From Impatiens glandulifera (Eukaryota > Streptophyta > Magnoliopsida > Ericales > Balsaminaceae), in assembly GCF_907164915.1 (NCBI RefSeq), contig NC_061867.1, positions 41,896,338 to 41,960,337 of the forward strand: a DNA stretch of 64,000 nucleotides, read 5' to 3'. Numbering within the stretch: the first letter of the stretch is position 1; each line of letters begins with the position of its first letter. A program made the translations under genes and the position numbers. The notes below the pieces were generated by a model, which saw only the letters and a program-made list of their open reading frames with translations, was not told the origin of the DNA and ran no database searches. This document shows positions 24,262-35,853 of this stretch, piece by piece.

Positions 24262-27200
24262 AACTGGGACATCGGTTAACACTAAAAGATGTGGGGCATA
24301 TTCTTGATCTGCGTTTAAACTTGATATCAGGTGATGCATTGGATTAAATTGGATTCAAACATTACCTTAGTGATGGAGAATGGAAGCTTAGTAAGGGAAC
24401 AATGATTATAGTAAATGGGAAGTCATGACACTCTCTATACCGAACCCATGTGAAGATACTCAAGAATTGATTGAATGCAATACAAGCTGAAAGCTCTCTA
24501 AATTTGTAGCATCAACGTCTCGGCCACATGAGTGAGAAGGGTTGTGAATTCTGGTGAAGAAGTTTCACATTCCCTCAACCAAAGACGAGGTTTTGGATCT
24601 ATGCGACTACTGTCCATTTGGTAAGCAACATAGAGTCTCATTTAGTCAAACATCAGAAAAGAAACATAATGTGTTGGACTTGGTTTATTCTGATGTGTGT
24701 GGTCCTTTTGAGGAGGATTCATTGGGTAACAATTAATATTTTCTAACATTTATTGATGATGCATCTTGAAAGGTGTGGGTTTATTTTATGAGCATGAAAT
24801 ACTAAGTATTTAATTACTTTCAAGAGTTCCATGTCATGGTAGAAAGAGAGACAAACAATAAGTTGAAATGTCTTCGCTTTGATAACAATGAAGAGTATAC
24901 ATCTAAGGCGCTTAAAGCATATTGTGTAAAATATGGAATTCGACATGAATAGAAAATTCCTAGAACTCCACATCACAATGATGTGGCTAAGAGAATGGAC
25001 TACAATATTGTAAAAAAAGGTGAGATGCATGCTAAAAATGACAAAGTTGCCAAAATAGTTTTAAAGTGAAGCAATTCGCACAACTTTCTATCTCATAAAT
25101 AATCACCATTTGTTCCTTTGAAGTTTGAAATACCAAAAATAGTATGATCTAATAAGAATATTTCATACTCGCATCTAAGGGTGTTTGGATGCAAAGCATA
25201 TGTGCATATTCTAAAAGAACAAAGATCTAAGTCGGATGATAAATAAATTCCATGTATTTTCCTTAGATATGGAAATGAGGAATTTGGGTACATAATATGG
25301 GACACTAAAAAGAAGAGAATTCTTAGGTGTAGAGATGTTGCGTTCTTTGAGGGTCAGAACGGGATACATATGGAAATTAACGAGAAGTCAGATAGAGTTG
25401 ATGAGTGCATAGAATTCATACTAATTCCTTCACATGTACAGTCAATAATAACAAATTAAGATGAACTTAATGAAGAAGTCATCGAGGAAATCTCTGAAAT
25501 GAATGATAGTAATGACGATGAGATTGTTTATGATTCTCTATATCGAGGGGAGCAACATCATCAAGAGAATCCAGAATATCTCCTAGTAATAAGGTCTTGA
25601 AGAGAACACCAACCTTCTAAAAGATACCCTTTTTAGAGTATATTCTATTGATAAAAGAAGGAAAGCCAAAAAGTTTTTAGGAGGCACAAATTCTTAAAGA
25701 CAAAGAATGCAATGAAAGACGAGATGAAGTCATTACAAGAAATGAGCCCACATGAGTTGGTGGAGCTTTTTAAGGGCCGAAAGGCATTGAGAAACAAATT
25801 GGTGTTCAAGCTAAAGAGATATAAAAATGGAGAAATTATGAAGTACAAAGTCCGACTAGTTGTAAAGGGTTTTGGCCAGAAACAAGGCATCAACTTTGAG
25901 GATAATTTCTCACTAGTGGTAAAGATAACTTTCATTTGTGTGGTGTTAGGTCTAGTAGATAACCTAGATCTTAAGCTTTAACAACTTGATGTAAAAATTA
26001 CATTCCTTCATGGTAACTTGGTAGAAGAGATCTACATGGTGCAATTAGAGGGATTTGAAGTGAAAGAAAAAGAGAACATGGTTTGCAAATTGAAGAAGAG
26101 TCTATACGTTTTGAAACAAGCTCTGAGATACTGGTACAAGAAATTTGACTCTTTTACGATGAGTCATGGGTACTAGAAAACCAAGGAAGATCTATGTGTT
26201 TACTTGAAAAGATTTTCTAATGGAAAGTTTCTAATCCTTTTACTTTATGTTAATGATATGTTGATTGTAGGACATGATGCTCATATAATAGCTATGTTGA
26301 AGAAGGAGATGTCCAAGACATTTGACATGAAGGACATGGGCCAAGCATGTAAAATATTGGACATTTAGATTACTTGTGATAGAAAGGCCAAGAGATTTTG
26401 TTTTTCACAAGAAAATTATATTGAAAGGGTTCTTGAGAGATTAAACATGCAAAGAGCAAAGGAAGTAAGTTGTCCACTTCCTAGCCATTTGAATTGAGAA
26501 AAAAGATGTGTCCATCAATAGAGAAAGAAAGTGATGAAATGTCAAATATCTCATACTCCCCAGTTGTATGGAGTTTTATGTATGCAATGGTTTGCACTAG
26601 GCCAAATATAGCACATGTAGTTGATGTGGTAAGTAGATTCCTCTCTAATTTAGGAAAATAATATTGGGAAGTAGTAAAGTGGATTCATAGATATTTAAGA
26701 GGAACTTTCAATATGTGTTTGAGTTTTGGAAATGGTGAAACTGTGTTAGAAAGTTACACAAATGCTGATATGGCTGGAGATCTAGATCACAAAAAATTCA
26801 CTTCGAGTTATGTGTTTAACCATCAATATTTGTTGTTTTCCAATTAGTCTCTCATATTAATAATCTCTCATCTTATCTCTTGGAAAACTAACAATAAATC
26901 GCTTATCATCTAAAACTAATAAGGAATTATTGTGGATGATTAAATTTCTTTTAGATCTTGGTACGCAACAAGAAGATGCAATTGTTTTCTAATTGTTTTC
27001 TGTGATAGCCAGAGTGCCATAAATTTGAGCAATAATGCTACATATCATTCAAGAACTAAGCATATTGATGTGATATTTTATTGGTTAAGAAATGTAATAG
27101 AAAACCAATAGATAAAACTGAAGAAAATCCACATAGATAAGAACCCATCATACATGTTTACGAAGATAGTTATAAAAGACAAGATCGAGCTTTGTTGTCA
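24262..27200 (+). pseudogene. Copia pol relic: integrase, RT, RNase H
   Basis: Recognisable pieces in order are LTLKDVGHI and LRLNLISGDAL (24290-24350), SLNLWHQRLGHMSEKG (24500-24540), CDYCPFGKQHRVSF (24605), VLDLVYSDVCGPFEEDSLG, the integrase core to about 25100, HLRVFGCKAYVHI (25170), an RT block with LVFKLKRYKNGEIMKYKVRLVVKGFGQKQGI in fragments (25800-25890), YVNDMLIVGHDA (26245-26280) and an RNase H end with SQSAINLSNNATYHSRTKHID (27008-27070). The catalytic YVDD is YVND. Numerous stops and frameshifts are present. Confidence 0.85.
26812..26910. repeat. Patch of the 19.7-kb repeat inside Copia RNase H
   Basis: The Copia frame reads to SSYVFN, then about 95 bp are nearly identical to 19755-19855 (TTTAACCATCAATATTTG, CTCTCATATTAATAATCTC, CTTATCTCTTGGAAAACTAAC), after which RNase H coding resumes at NKELLWM. 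The patch replaces a segment of similar length rather than just inserting. Confidence 0.85.
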
Positions 27201-27261
27201 TCTTGTCGACATGAATACCAAGTGATGACTTGAAAATCGTTGTACCTCTCTCCGTGGGCTA

Positions 27262-27272
27262 AACGGGGAGAT
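27262..27272 (+). promoter_or_regulatory. Polypurine tract of Copia element
   Basis: AACGGGGAGAT lies directly before the TGTTAGG start of the 3' LTR, the standard position and composition for plus-strand priming. Confidence 0.75.
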
Positions 27273-27792
27273 TGTTAGGCATAGTGGGTCTAGCCCAATT
27301 AGGTACTTAATGAAACACGAAAACCCTAAGAATGTTATTCCCTCAATTACTACTAGAAAAAGAGTACATTTTGCTAGTAAATTAGAAATAGAGAAAAAGA
27401 AGAAGTCGAGAAAGAAGATATAAAGAAGAAGAAACAGAGGAGGAAGAAGAATAAAAGGAGAAAGAGAAATCCCATTGCCTTTATCACCTTCAGGTTCCAA
27501 TTTATTGATGTCTCGTATCTAGTCTTTCTTGGATTTGAATGAAATTGGTTTTATCTGTATGTGTACCCCAAGTTAAGTAGACCATTTGTATATGTTTCTT
27601 ATTGATATAGTGATATTTGTCGGTTGGCCCCATGGTTTTACCCTCCAGGTCGAGAGGGTTTTCCACATAAACTTGTTGTTGTTTATTATTGTGATCGATC
27701 TTCTATTTTAGATTTGAATAATATGTGCATTTACCCATCTCACATTGATTGAATATAATAGAAAAATATTATTTGTTTCAATATTCCCAACA
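27273..27792 (+). repeat. 3' LTR of plus-strand Copia
   Basis: About 520 bp running from TGTTAGGC to CCCAACA, preceded by a polypurine tract. Includes a purine-rich block (27370-27470) and a GGTTTTACCCTCCAGGTCGAG block typical of this LTR type. No 5' partner is in the window. Confidence 0.75.
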
Positions 27793-27795
27793 AGT

Positions 27796-28151
27796 TGCTA
27801 GGATTTGGATCCCCAAAATACAACCTGTTTGAAATGATTTGTAAAAACGCAGAGAGGAGAATAGAAGAAGATATAAATTTATAATTATTCACTCAAATGA
27901 GCTACGTTACTTCAGCAGCCACCAAATTTCACTATGAAGAAGAAGAAGGGATACAAAGTTTTTACCTCACACTTTATCTCTCAAGTATTATGTCTTATCA
28001 ATTTAAACCCTTAATAATAAAATATTTATATAGTAAACATTTATTTAGGTAATAAACCTAGATAACTCTTGGTCATGTTCAAGCTCAAACTCAATAAACT
28101 CTAATTAAGTATTGTAGAGTTTATTATAAGTGTAAGTTCCATAACTCAACA
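27796..28151 (-). repeat. 3' LTR of minus-strand Copia
   Basis: About 356 bp bounded by TG and CTCAACA, next to ATCTCCCACTTT, the complement of a purine tract AAAGTGGGAGAT. The boundary at 27796 is inferred from the adjoining element end. Confidence 0.6.
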
Positions 28152-28335
28152 ATCTCCCACTTTTAGACTAACTTCATCATCTCTCGATTGGTAGCGGATC
28201 TCCATCCGATGTCTTAACGAAGAAGACCAACTGAAGTTGCACACAACTTCAGTTTCTTATTTGTCACAACTTTCGTCAGCATATCAGTTGGATTCTCACT
28301 TCCGGTAATTTTCTCAAGAGCTAACACTCCATCTT

Positions 28336-30171
28336 CTAAAGCTGGTCGGATGAAATGATAATGAACTTATATATGCTTTGTCCTACCATGTTAAACAGGA
28401 TTCTTTTCCAAATGAATGACACTTCGACTGCTGCATCACAACACACTTCCCTTGTAGTCTTGACCCAATTCTCACAGGGTTGCAACCATATTATCTTCTT
28501 AGCAGCCTCGATCACAGAAACATACTCTACCTCACAACTAGAAAGAGGAACAATCTTTTGTAGCTTTGAAACCAAAATAATTGCAGTATCTCCCAATGTA
28601 TAGATGTACCCCTGGTGTTCTCTTTCTACTATATAGATCACTACAATTATATTGGTAACAAGAAGTGGATATCCCTAGCGTCCTCGAGATGTCTTGGGTT
28701 TGAGCCTGTTAAGCGTCAAGTTCTGCGCCTAGTTAAATGGTTAAGTGTGTTTGTGGCTATGTGCTTAACCCCTTTGTGGCCACATATTTTTTACTATCAA
28801 CATCACCACCCTTTTCAGCATCAACATATCCTTCCAAACTCATATTAAACTTTCAAAAACACAAAGCGATAACCATATTTCCTCTTAAGTATCGTAGTAT
28901 CTACTTTTCTACTTCTCAATGTTGTCTACCCGAGTTTCTCAATAATCTATTAACAACTCCCACTACATGTGTTATGGTTGGTTGTGTGCAAATCATCGCA
29001 TATAAACTACAACCAATGACAGATGAATATGAAACGGTGTCCATGTAATTTTCTCATCTTCTATTGAAGGAAATTGATCTTTAGATAGTTTAAAGTGACT
29101 AGCTAAGAGGGTAGTAACTGGTTTTGCATCGTACAAGTTGAATATGCTAAGAACTTTCTTAACATATTCTTCTTATTAAACTTGAGAACTTCTTTATCCC
29201 TGAAAATTCTTATCACAATTATTTATTTTACCGCACCAAAATCTTTCATTGCAAACTTTTTAGACAACTCTTTTTTAACTTGTTAATCTCATACAGACTT
29301 TTCAAAAGCTTACACACAAGCTAATATTTTCCTTTGATTTCAAAGTATTGTGGTTGTCGCGTGTAAATCTCTTTATCTAAATCATCATGAAGAAAATAAG
29401 TTTTGACATCCATTTATTAAGGATGAAAGTCTTCCTTCACAACAAACTCAAAATAGTTCTGTCATCAATTTAACTACTGGAGAGAAAATCTCATTGTATC
29501 CAATACCTTCTTTATATTGAAATTCTTTCACAACCAACCTTGCCTTGTACCTAATGGTTTTATCATGTTTTTTTTAATCTTGAAGATCCATTTGTTGTGA
29601 AGTTCTTTGTTTCCCTTAGGTACTTCAGTGAGCTCCCAAGTCTGATTTGACGTCAAATAGTCCAGCTCATCTTTCATTGCATATTTATTAGATTGTATTG
29701 CTTTCTCGTAGCATTCAGATTTGCCTATATCTATCACAATATATAGTTTAGAGGTGGGGACCACCTCTCGACTGATTTTCTAGTTTTTGACGATCTTCTC
29801 AACTGTAAAATCGGTGTTTGCTGATTTGCCTCTAGGGCCACGTTCTTAACAATTTTATCTTCAACAACACATTGGTCTTCTTCAATAGTTAGTATATATT
29901 CAACTGGAAAATCTCTCAAATCGACCGTACCAGTGTCTTCAAACTTGAAATCACCATCTAATGTCTTCCCAACACAATCTTTATAGAGAACTTTTTCAAT
30001 GAAGATAACGTTTCTACAAAGAATGATCATCTGATTTTGATTATCCCTAAAATGATAACCAAACATGATATTACCATAACCAATAAAAAAACATTTATTA
30101 GACTTTGAATCAAGTTTGCTTCTATCACATTCATTAATATGCACATATGATAAACAACCAAACACTTTCAA
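28336..30171 (-). pseudogene. Copia pol relic: linker, RT, RNase H
   Basis: Frames give KVFGCLSYVHINECDRSKLD and CFFIGYG (integrase C-terminus), MKDELDYLTSNQTWELTEVP and [10 protein letters not shown] (RT start), then SKLQKIVPLSSCEVEYVS followed by EAAKKIIWLQ (RNase H). The catalytic RT core between is badly eroded (28800-29500) with stops and shifts, so no functional polyprotein is possible. Confidence 0.8.
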
Positions 30172-30200
30172 ATAAAAATGTTTACCCTTTTATTTCTCCA

Positions 30201-32276
30201 AATTTCTTCTGGAATTATGACCATAATTTTGGTAAGTGATTTATATTTTATATAACTTTATAATTTTATTTTAATAATATTTTTTTAACAGGTTTTAGAA
30301 ATTCTTATTCTAGATTTTATGTTTAACTTAGTAATAAAGTGTATTATGTTTTCAGAAACGAGTTTTCTTTTGTCTAATATTTTCTTTATGTAAATCTGTA
30401 AATCTTTTTCAGGTTAAATAATATAAAATAATATAATACTTTAATTAATATATCTATATATTTATTTATGACTTTAAAAAAAAAACTCTCTATAACCAAT
30501 ATATTGAAAATTTATCGATAAATATCATCAGAATAGGAGAAATTGGCCACATTAAAATTACCTTATTATTGGGAGATCCATTTGATATCCAAAAACTGCT
30601 CGCAAAGTGGAGAATATTAGAGTGAACCAGAAAAATTTGTGTAGAGCCGAATCTAAGAGTTGTACAAGAAATTGAAAAGTCTAATTTCATGATATTCTCA
30701 ACCAAGTTAATTTTATGTAACTAAAAAAATGTTATAATTTTAAAGATGGTAAGATTTTATGAAATTATATTATTTTAAAATTAAAAAATAAATTTATATT
30801 TAAAAATTAAAAAATGTTTTTATTTATTTAAATTAATACAATTAATTTTGTAAATATAATTTTTATAATGTTATTTATTTATTATTAATTTTTAATTAAT
30901 TTTATATTTAAATATATATAAATTATAGAAAAATAATTAATGTATAAAATACTTAATTATATATATATATATATATATATAATAAATATTTTTTATATTA
31001 AATTTTAGTACTACTAATTTTAAAAGATTTTTCATATTAAATCCATATGTTTTTACTGTTTTACTTAATTATCATTTATAAAAAAAAGACATAGGCCCTA
31101 GACAGGCCCAAATAAACCTTATTAGCTATGTTGCCCTAATTATCGTCTATAAAACGACAGCCCTAAGAAACCTTAATAGTGAATTTTCTCCCTTGACGGC
31201 CGTCTTCTTCCAATGTTTTGTAGTTTTCGATATCTCAAACTTTTCAATGAATCAGTTGTCATGAAATTCATGACAAGATTTATAATGAAGTTTATGTCTA
31301 AGATGGATTATATAGAATTTTCTCCAAAACATCAGTGGTTGTTTCTAAACTAAAATCGAAGTCTAAATCTCGACCATAATTTCCAATTTTCTTGAAAGAT
31401 GGTTAGTTCTCTCTCTTTTCTGATTTGAGTTCCTGTAATTACTTTAATTTTGTTTTAAGAATTTGAATGAAGAGCTAATGGGTTGCGGAAACTGTTTGTC
31501 TTTTGTTTTTCAGGATAAGAGTATACTATGGATGGTTCAAGTAACAAACGGGTTGTAGAATTTCAGAACTATTTTTGATCGAGGATAAATTTGGGGGAGA
31601 AGGGTCATAAGTACATATATGCTAATTATTTTAATTTATTATTATTATTAATTTTAAATTAATTTGTAACGTTTATAAATAAAATTATATATGTAGTTGA
31701 AAGTAGTATTTAATAATTGTGTATTATATTTGTGATTTACTATTTTAATTAGTCAAATTTTGTTTTTATGATTTAAAATATGTGTAATCTATTAAAATAT
31801 TTTATAAATTTTGAATAAAATAAAATTTTTAAATTGGGTATTATACTAGTTCAAAACTGTAAAAAGCTTAAATGTGCATTTAAAAAATAATTGGAAAATT
31901 TTAAAAGAAAAAAGAATTATTATTTTATTTTTTACAAATTTTATAAATTAATTCTAGAAAACAAAATATTATATTAAAATAAGAACACAATTTTCTTAAT
32001 GAAAAGTATGTATATTATTTTGAATGTTTTGAAAATTTTAATACAAAATAATAATTAATTTCAACCCAACAAATGTAAAAATCTCTACGCCACATGTATA
32101 TAAATAAAATTTTATATTGGTAAAAATTAATTAAAAAAAAGTATAAGTTTGAAAAGGACTAAACTATCATTTGAATAATTAAATATATTAAAAAATATAT
32201 AATTTTTAAGAAATAAACTTTTAATATTAAATTTATAATATAATTTATACTCCAAATTTTCTCATCTGTAACATAA

Positions 32277-32307
<31 letters not shown>

Positions 32308-32795
32308 TAAATATATATATAATAATAATAATAATAAAAATAAAAATAAAAATATTATTATAGATACAAAATTTATATATATATATATATGGCTAGAGAT
32401 TATAGAAAAATATGTTTATATAAAATTATGTCTAATCATTAATTTTATATAAATACATATTTTTTTTATATTATTTCACACATAATTTTAATATTTTTTT
32501 AATAAAAAAAATAATTTTAAAAAATAATATTAAAAATTTATCTCTCCTAAAATATATATATTATTTTTCTTTCTGATTTAATTTTATTTTTGTCTATAAT
32601 TTTATTTAAAAAAATTTATATTTCTAATAATTAATTTCATTTTTATTTTATATATATATATATATATATATTATCATTAATTTTATAAAAAAAATAAATA
32701 TATATATTTTTTCACAAATAAATTTTATACTTTTAAAAAAAATAAAAAAATTTCTATATTTTAATTTATTTGAAAAATAAATATTATGCATTTCT

Positions 32796-32880
<85 letters not shown>

Positions 32881-33040
32881 TTCTCCTTTCAAATTAATTT
32901 TTTTTTCTCTATCATATTATATATAAATTATTATCTCTCATAATCAATTTTTTCTTATTTCAATTTATTTATAAAATAAATATTTTAAAACCATAATATT
33001 TCTTGTCCTAGCTTGAAATCAACCATATCTCCAACAAATT
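30201..33040. other. AT desert, no gene supported
   Basis: Extremely AT-rich with A- and T-runs and several TA tracts (30959-30981, 32278-32296, 32370-32390, 32650-32670). A less AT-rich island at about 31090-31580 has a TATAAAAC word and CCCTAAGAAACC but no convincing coding frame; it might be the 5' end of a lost gene. Confidence 0.5.
32803..32876. repeat. (TA)n microsatellite
   Basis: About 74 bp of pure TA repeats within the AT desert. Confidence 0.95.
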
Positions 33041-33049
33041 GATCTATAA

Positions 33050-33803
33050 TCTAGTGACGTATGCTCGCGCACTCCTTCAGACTACACGTCTGATGAAGTT
33101 AGACGACGTTTGTTCGCGCAATACTTCAGACTACACGTCTGATGAAGTTAGACGACGTATGCAGTGCTCGTGCATTTCTTCAGACTACACGTCTACTGAA
33201 GTTCAGACTACGTCTGCTTGTACACTTCTTTAGACTGCACGTCTGATGAAGTTAGATGACGTCTGCTCGCACACTTCTTCATACTACACATCTGATGAGG
33301 TTAGACGACATCTGCTCGCGCACTTCTTCAGACTACACGTCTGATGAAGTTAGACGACGTCTTCTCGCGCACTTCTTCAAACTGCACGTCTGATGAAGTT
33401 AGACGACGTTTACTCGCGCACATCTTCAGACTACATGTTTGATGAAGTTCAGACTACGTCTTCTCGCGCACTTCTTCAGACTGCATGTCTGATGAAGTTA
33501 GATGACGTCTGCTCGCGCACATCTTCAGACTACACATCTGATGAAGTTAGACGACGTCTACTTGCGCACTTCTTCAAACTACACGTCTGATGAAGTTTAG
33601 AATACGTCTTCTCGCGCTTGCTTTAGACCACGTCTGAAGACATACGTTTTTTGAGTTGTATTTGCGCAAAGACAATTTTCACAACTTAGTTTTGTTTAGA
33701 CCACATCATTAAAACCTTATCGTACTTATCTTCTCAAGTTTATTAATTAATTATTTCTCTTTTAATTAATTTTCTCTTTTCTTTATTTAACTTAATTATC
33801 AAT
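33050..33803 (-). repeat. Remnant 3' LTR of Sirevirus-like Copia
   Basis: A minisatellite followed by TTGCGCAAAGACAATTTTCAC and TTAGACCACATCATTAAAAC, matching 46445-46500 of the 5' LTR, then ATTAATTAATTATTTCT. The U5 half is absent and the CTAACA terminus is lost at the junction with pol. Confidence 0.75.
33057..33640. repeat. 49-bp minisatellite (about 12 copies)
   Basis: The units run GCGCACTTCTTCAGACTACA then CGTCTGATGAAGTTAGACGA and CGTCTGCTC. They are a two-base-longer relative of the 47-bp unit at 20930-21740, with the same self-complementary words. Confidence 0.9.
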
Positions 33804-34535
33804 ATAAATTTGAACAAACATAAATTTGAACAAACAATATACGAGAGTCTTTAATAAATCTAAACAATGTTTTATCTACTATAACAATGATAAAATTATG
33901 TTCAAATAAAAATTTAGTTAAGGTGTTATACCAAGCTCTAGGAGCTTGCTTAAGATCATATAAAGCTTTATCAAGTTTTAAAACATGATTAGACAAGGAT
34001 TGATCTTGAAAGCCAGGCAACTGCTCAACATACACGTCCTCATTTAGAATTCCATTTAGAAATGCACTTTTCACATCCATTTGATAAACTTTAAAGTTAT
34101 TTAAACAATGCAAAATCTAGGAAGATTCGAATAGCTTCAATTTGCGACAGGGACGAATGACTCCTCAAAGTCAATTCCTTCCTCCTACTTATAATCTTGA
34201 ACTACCAATCGGGCTTTGTTTCTCACAACCAAGTCATCTTCACTAAACTTGTTTCGAAAAATTCATCTAGTTCTAATAACCGATTGATCATTCGGTCGTG
34301 GAATCAGATGCCACACTTTATTTCTTTCAAATTGATTCAACTCCTCTTGAATGGCGTTGATCCAATCTGGATCAAGCAATGCTTCATCAATTTTCTTAGG
34401 CTCAATTTGAGAGATAAAGGCGGAGTTTGTAAATTCATCTAATAGTTAGTATCTGGTCCTAAAAGGAGCATTAGGATTACCAATTATTAGTTTGGGTGGG
34501 TGATTTATGCTTCATTTGAAGCTTGGTCCTAAATG
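33799..34535 (-). pseudogene. Copia RT relic ending before the YVDD motif
   Basis: Encodes the linker (NHPPKLIIGNPNAPFRTR, 34450-34510), a damaged start of RT and then a clean block with YQMDVKSAFLNGILNEDVY and LYDLKQAPRAWYNTL. The frame reaches LFVQIYV and then passes into LTR-side sequence, so the catalytic DD pair and all downstream RT and RNase H are deleted. The junction carries a 16-bp direct repeat (33804-33819 and 33820-33835). Confidence 0.85.
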
Positions 34536-34666
34536 AATAGACATTTGTGTTAGGTTATAATTTATGAAATGGTTTTGATAATGAATGGATAAAATTAAGT
34601 TTAATTATATATATATATATAATTGTTAAGTCATATCAAGTATATTAATATATTTAAAAACAACAA

Positions 34667-34737
34667 GGTATTGTAGTACAATGTAAAGTACTCTTGTCTG
34701 TCGCACGGGTGACTAAGGTTCGAATCTCACAAAGCGC
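34667..34737 (+). ncRNA. tRNA-Asp-derived sequence (SINE head or tRNA pseudogene)
   Basis: Seventy-one bases align without gaps to plant tRNA-Asp(GUC): TTGTAGTA near the A box, CTTGTCTGTCGCACGGGTGAC across the anticodon arm region in two parts, and GGTTCGAATC as B box. About 70% of positions agree by eye. The acceptor stem is mispaired, so it is not a working tRNA. The body after it is not a recognised SINE. It lies within the LTR at 34548-41327. Confidence 0.6.
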
Positions 34738-34804
34738 AAATAATAATTGGAGTTTAATTATTTCAAGGAAGTTGCGCGCATCCGGTTGAGAAAATGTCGA
34801 AATT

Positions 34805-34950
34805 TCCACGTAGGCGAGTTCGGTAGTTTGCAAAGGCGTATTTGGTAGTTTTCGAGAAGCGTATCCGGTATTAAATGAGTTCGGCCATATTTGGTAGTTT
34901 GCGAGAAGCGTATCCGGTATTAAATGCATTCGGTATTTAATAAAGCGTTT
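34805..34950. repeat. Short tandem repeats in LTR U3
   Basis: Three imperfect units share TTTGGTAGTTT, CGAGAAGCGTATCCGGTATT and AAATG.RTTCGG words at about 60-bp spacing. Such U3 repeats are often enhancer-like in plant retrotransposons; function here is inference. Confidence 0.65.
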
Positions 34951-35268
34951 CCCAGTTCCTAATGAATCTCGGTTCCAAATTAAGCATTCGTGATGGGCAG
35001 TGACAAAGCAACATATCACCAATTTAGGATGGGCAGTCTGACACAGCAATAGAGACAAACCTAAAGAAGACTGCCATATATCAAAATTATTCAAATCCTT
35101 TGCAATGAACTTTCCTAGTACAACATGCTCCATTAATGAATTTTGGATTACTCTCATCAAGTATAGACAAGATCAAAGATGATCCTCTCTCATGTGCCAT
35201 TCTGGAGCTCAGCCAATCAAAAGATGACTGGTGTCCTCTGAAGCAAGTATATTTGTTGGCTACCTGCC

Positions 35269-35276
35269 TATTTAAG
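35269..35276 (+). promoter_or_regulatory. TATA box of the Copia-type LTR
   Basis: TATTTAAG lies in a less AT-rich context, about 90 bases before the Gypsy insertion, placing the likely transcription start just upstream of the insertion. Confidence 0.4.
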
Positions 35277-35358
35277 GAGTAGTTGGAAGTCAAGATTCAG
35301 ACACATGAGCTTTTAATCAATCATACAAGAGTTACAAGAAATATCAGTGCAATCATTC

Positions 35359-35823
35359 TGTTACGATCCTCGAATAAGAAAGCGCACCCTCCTCGGTCCT
35401 ATGGAACAATTGGGCCAGATTTATGTTCCGTTTATTAATTCATCTTTTATCTTCTCTTTTATTTCTTTAAAACCGAATTCTGTTATTTTGTAAGTTGTTA
35501 TAACAAATTTGTAACCGACTCTTGGGTACTTCAGCCTCTTTAAATGGTGATGCCCACCCCACTTTTTGGGGCTATGAATTGATATTTTGGAACTTGGTGT
35601 TTAAGTTATCTCTCGGCCCTTCTCCCCTTCTTGGACCGCTAGGTGTAAACTAGTGGTATTTCTCCCCTCCCCCTCGGCTCTTCTCTCCCTAACCTCGAAT
35701 TCACCTCTAATTCTATGTCCGCTGCGCTAGAGTGTTGAATTCCATCATCGGTCCCGAACATCAAGAATCCGTTTCTTGAATTAAAGAACTTGAAAGGCTC
35801 GGCTATAATTAAAACTCCTAACA
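35359..35823 (+). repeat. 5' LTR of Gypsy chromovirus
   Basis: Runs from TGTTACGATCC to CTCCTAACA. TTTAAATGG near 35541 may serve as core promoter. It matches the 3' LTR at 464 of 465 positions by direct reading. Confidence 0.97.
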
Positions 35824-35826
35824 TCT

Positions 35827-35838
35827 TGGTATCAGAGC
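35827..35838 (+). promoter_or_regulatory. Primer-binding site (initiator tRNA-Met)
   Basis: TGGTATCAGAGC lies three bases after the 5' LTR. It is complementary to the 3' end of initiator tRNA-Met, the usual primer of plant chromoviruses. Confidence 0.95.
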
Positions 35839-35853
35839 TGGCCGATTCTCAAC

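Larger units (their letters stand above)
21781..27792 (+). mobile_element. Decayed Copia element (Tnt1-like), 5' truncated
   Basis: Gag, protease/integrase, RT and RNase H relics lie in the usual Copia order on the plus strand, ending with a polypurine tract and a 3' LTR (27273-27792). The 5' LTR and start of gag are missing. A hAT element (about 22520-24257) splits it between gag and the integrase region. Many stops and frameshifts make it inactive. Confidence 0.85.
27796..30200 (-). mobile_element. Decayed Copia element, 5' truncated
   Basis: On the minus strand the order is integrase C-terminal/linker (29734-30171), RT start (29528-29764), a damaged RT middle, RNase H (28336-28641), polypurine tract (28152-28163) and 3' LTR (27796-28151). 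The gag, protease and 5' LTR are missing. Its LTR starts three bases after the end of the neighbouring plus-strand Copia LTR. Confidence 0.75.

Noticed and set aside
33039..33590. ORFs with repeated SSDYTSDEVRRR words
   Set aside because: They read the 49-bp LTR minisatellite and have no independent coding evidence.
34667..34737. Functional tRNA-Asp gene
   Set aside because: The acceptor and T stems are mispaired and conserved positions are changed, so only a derived sequence is supported.
35639..35824. 61-codon minus-strand ORFs in both Gypsy LTRs
   Set aside because: They lie antisense within the LTRs, are duplicated with them and resemble no protein family.
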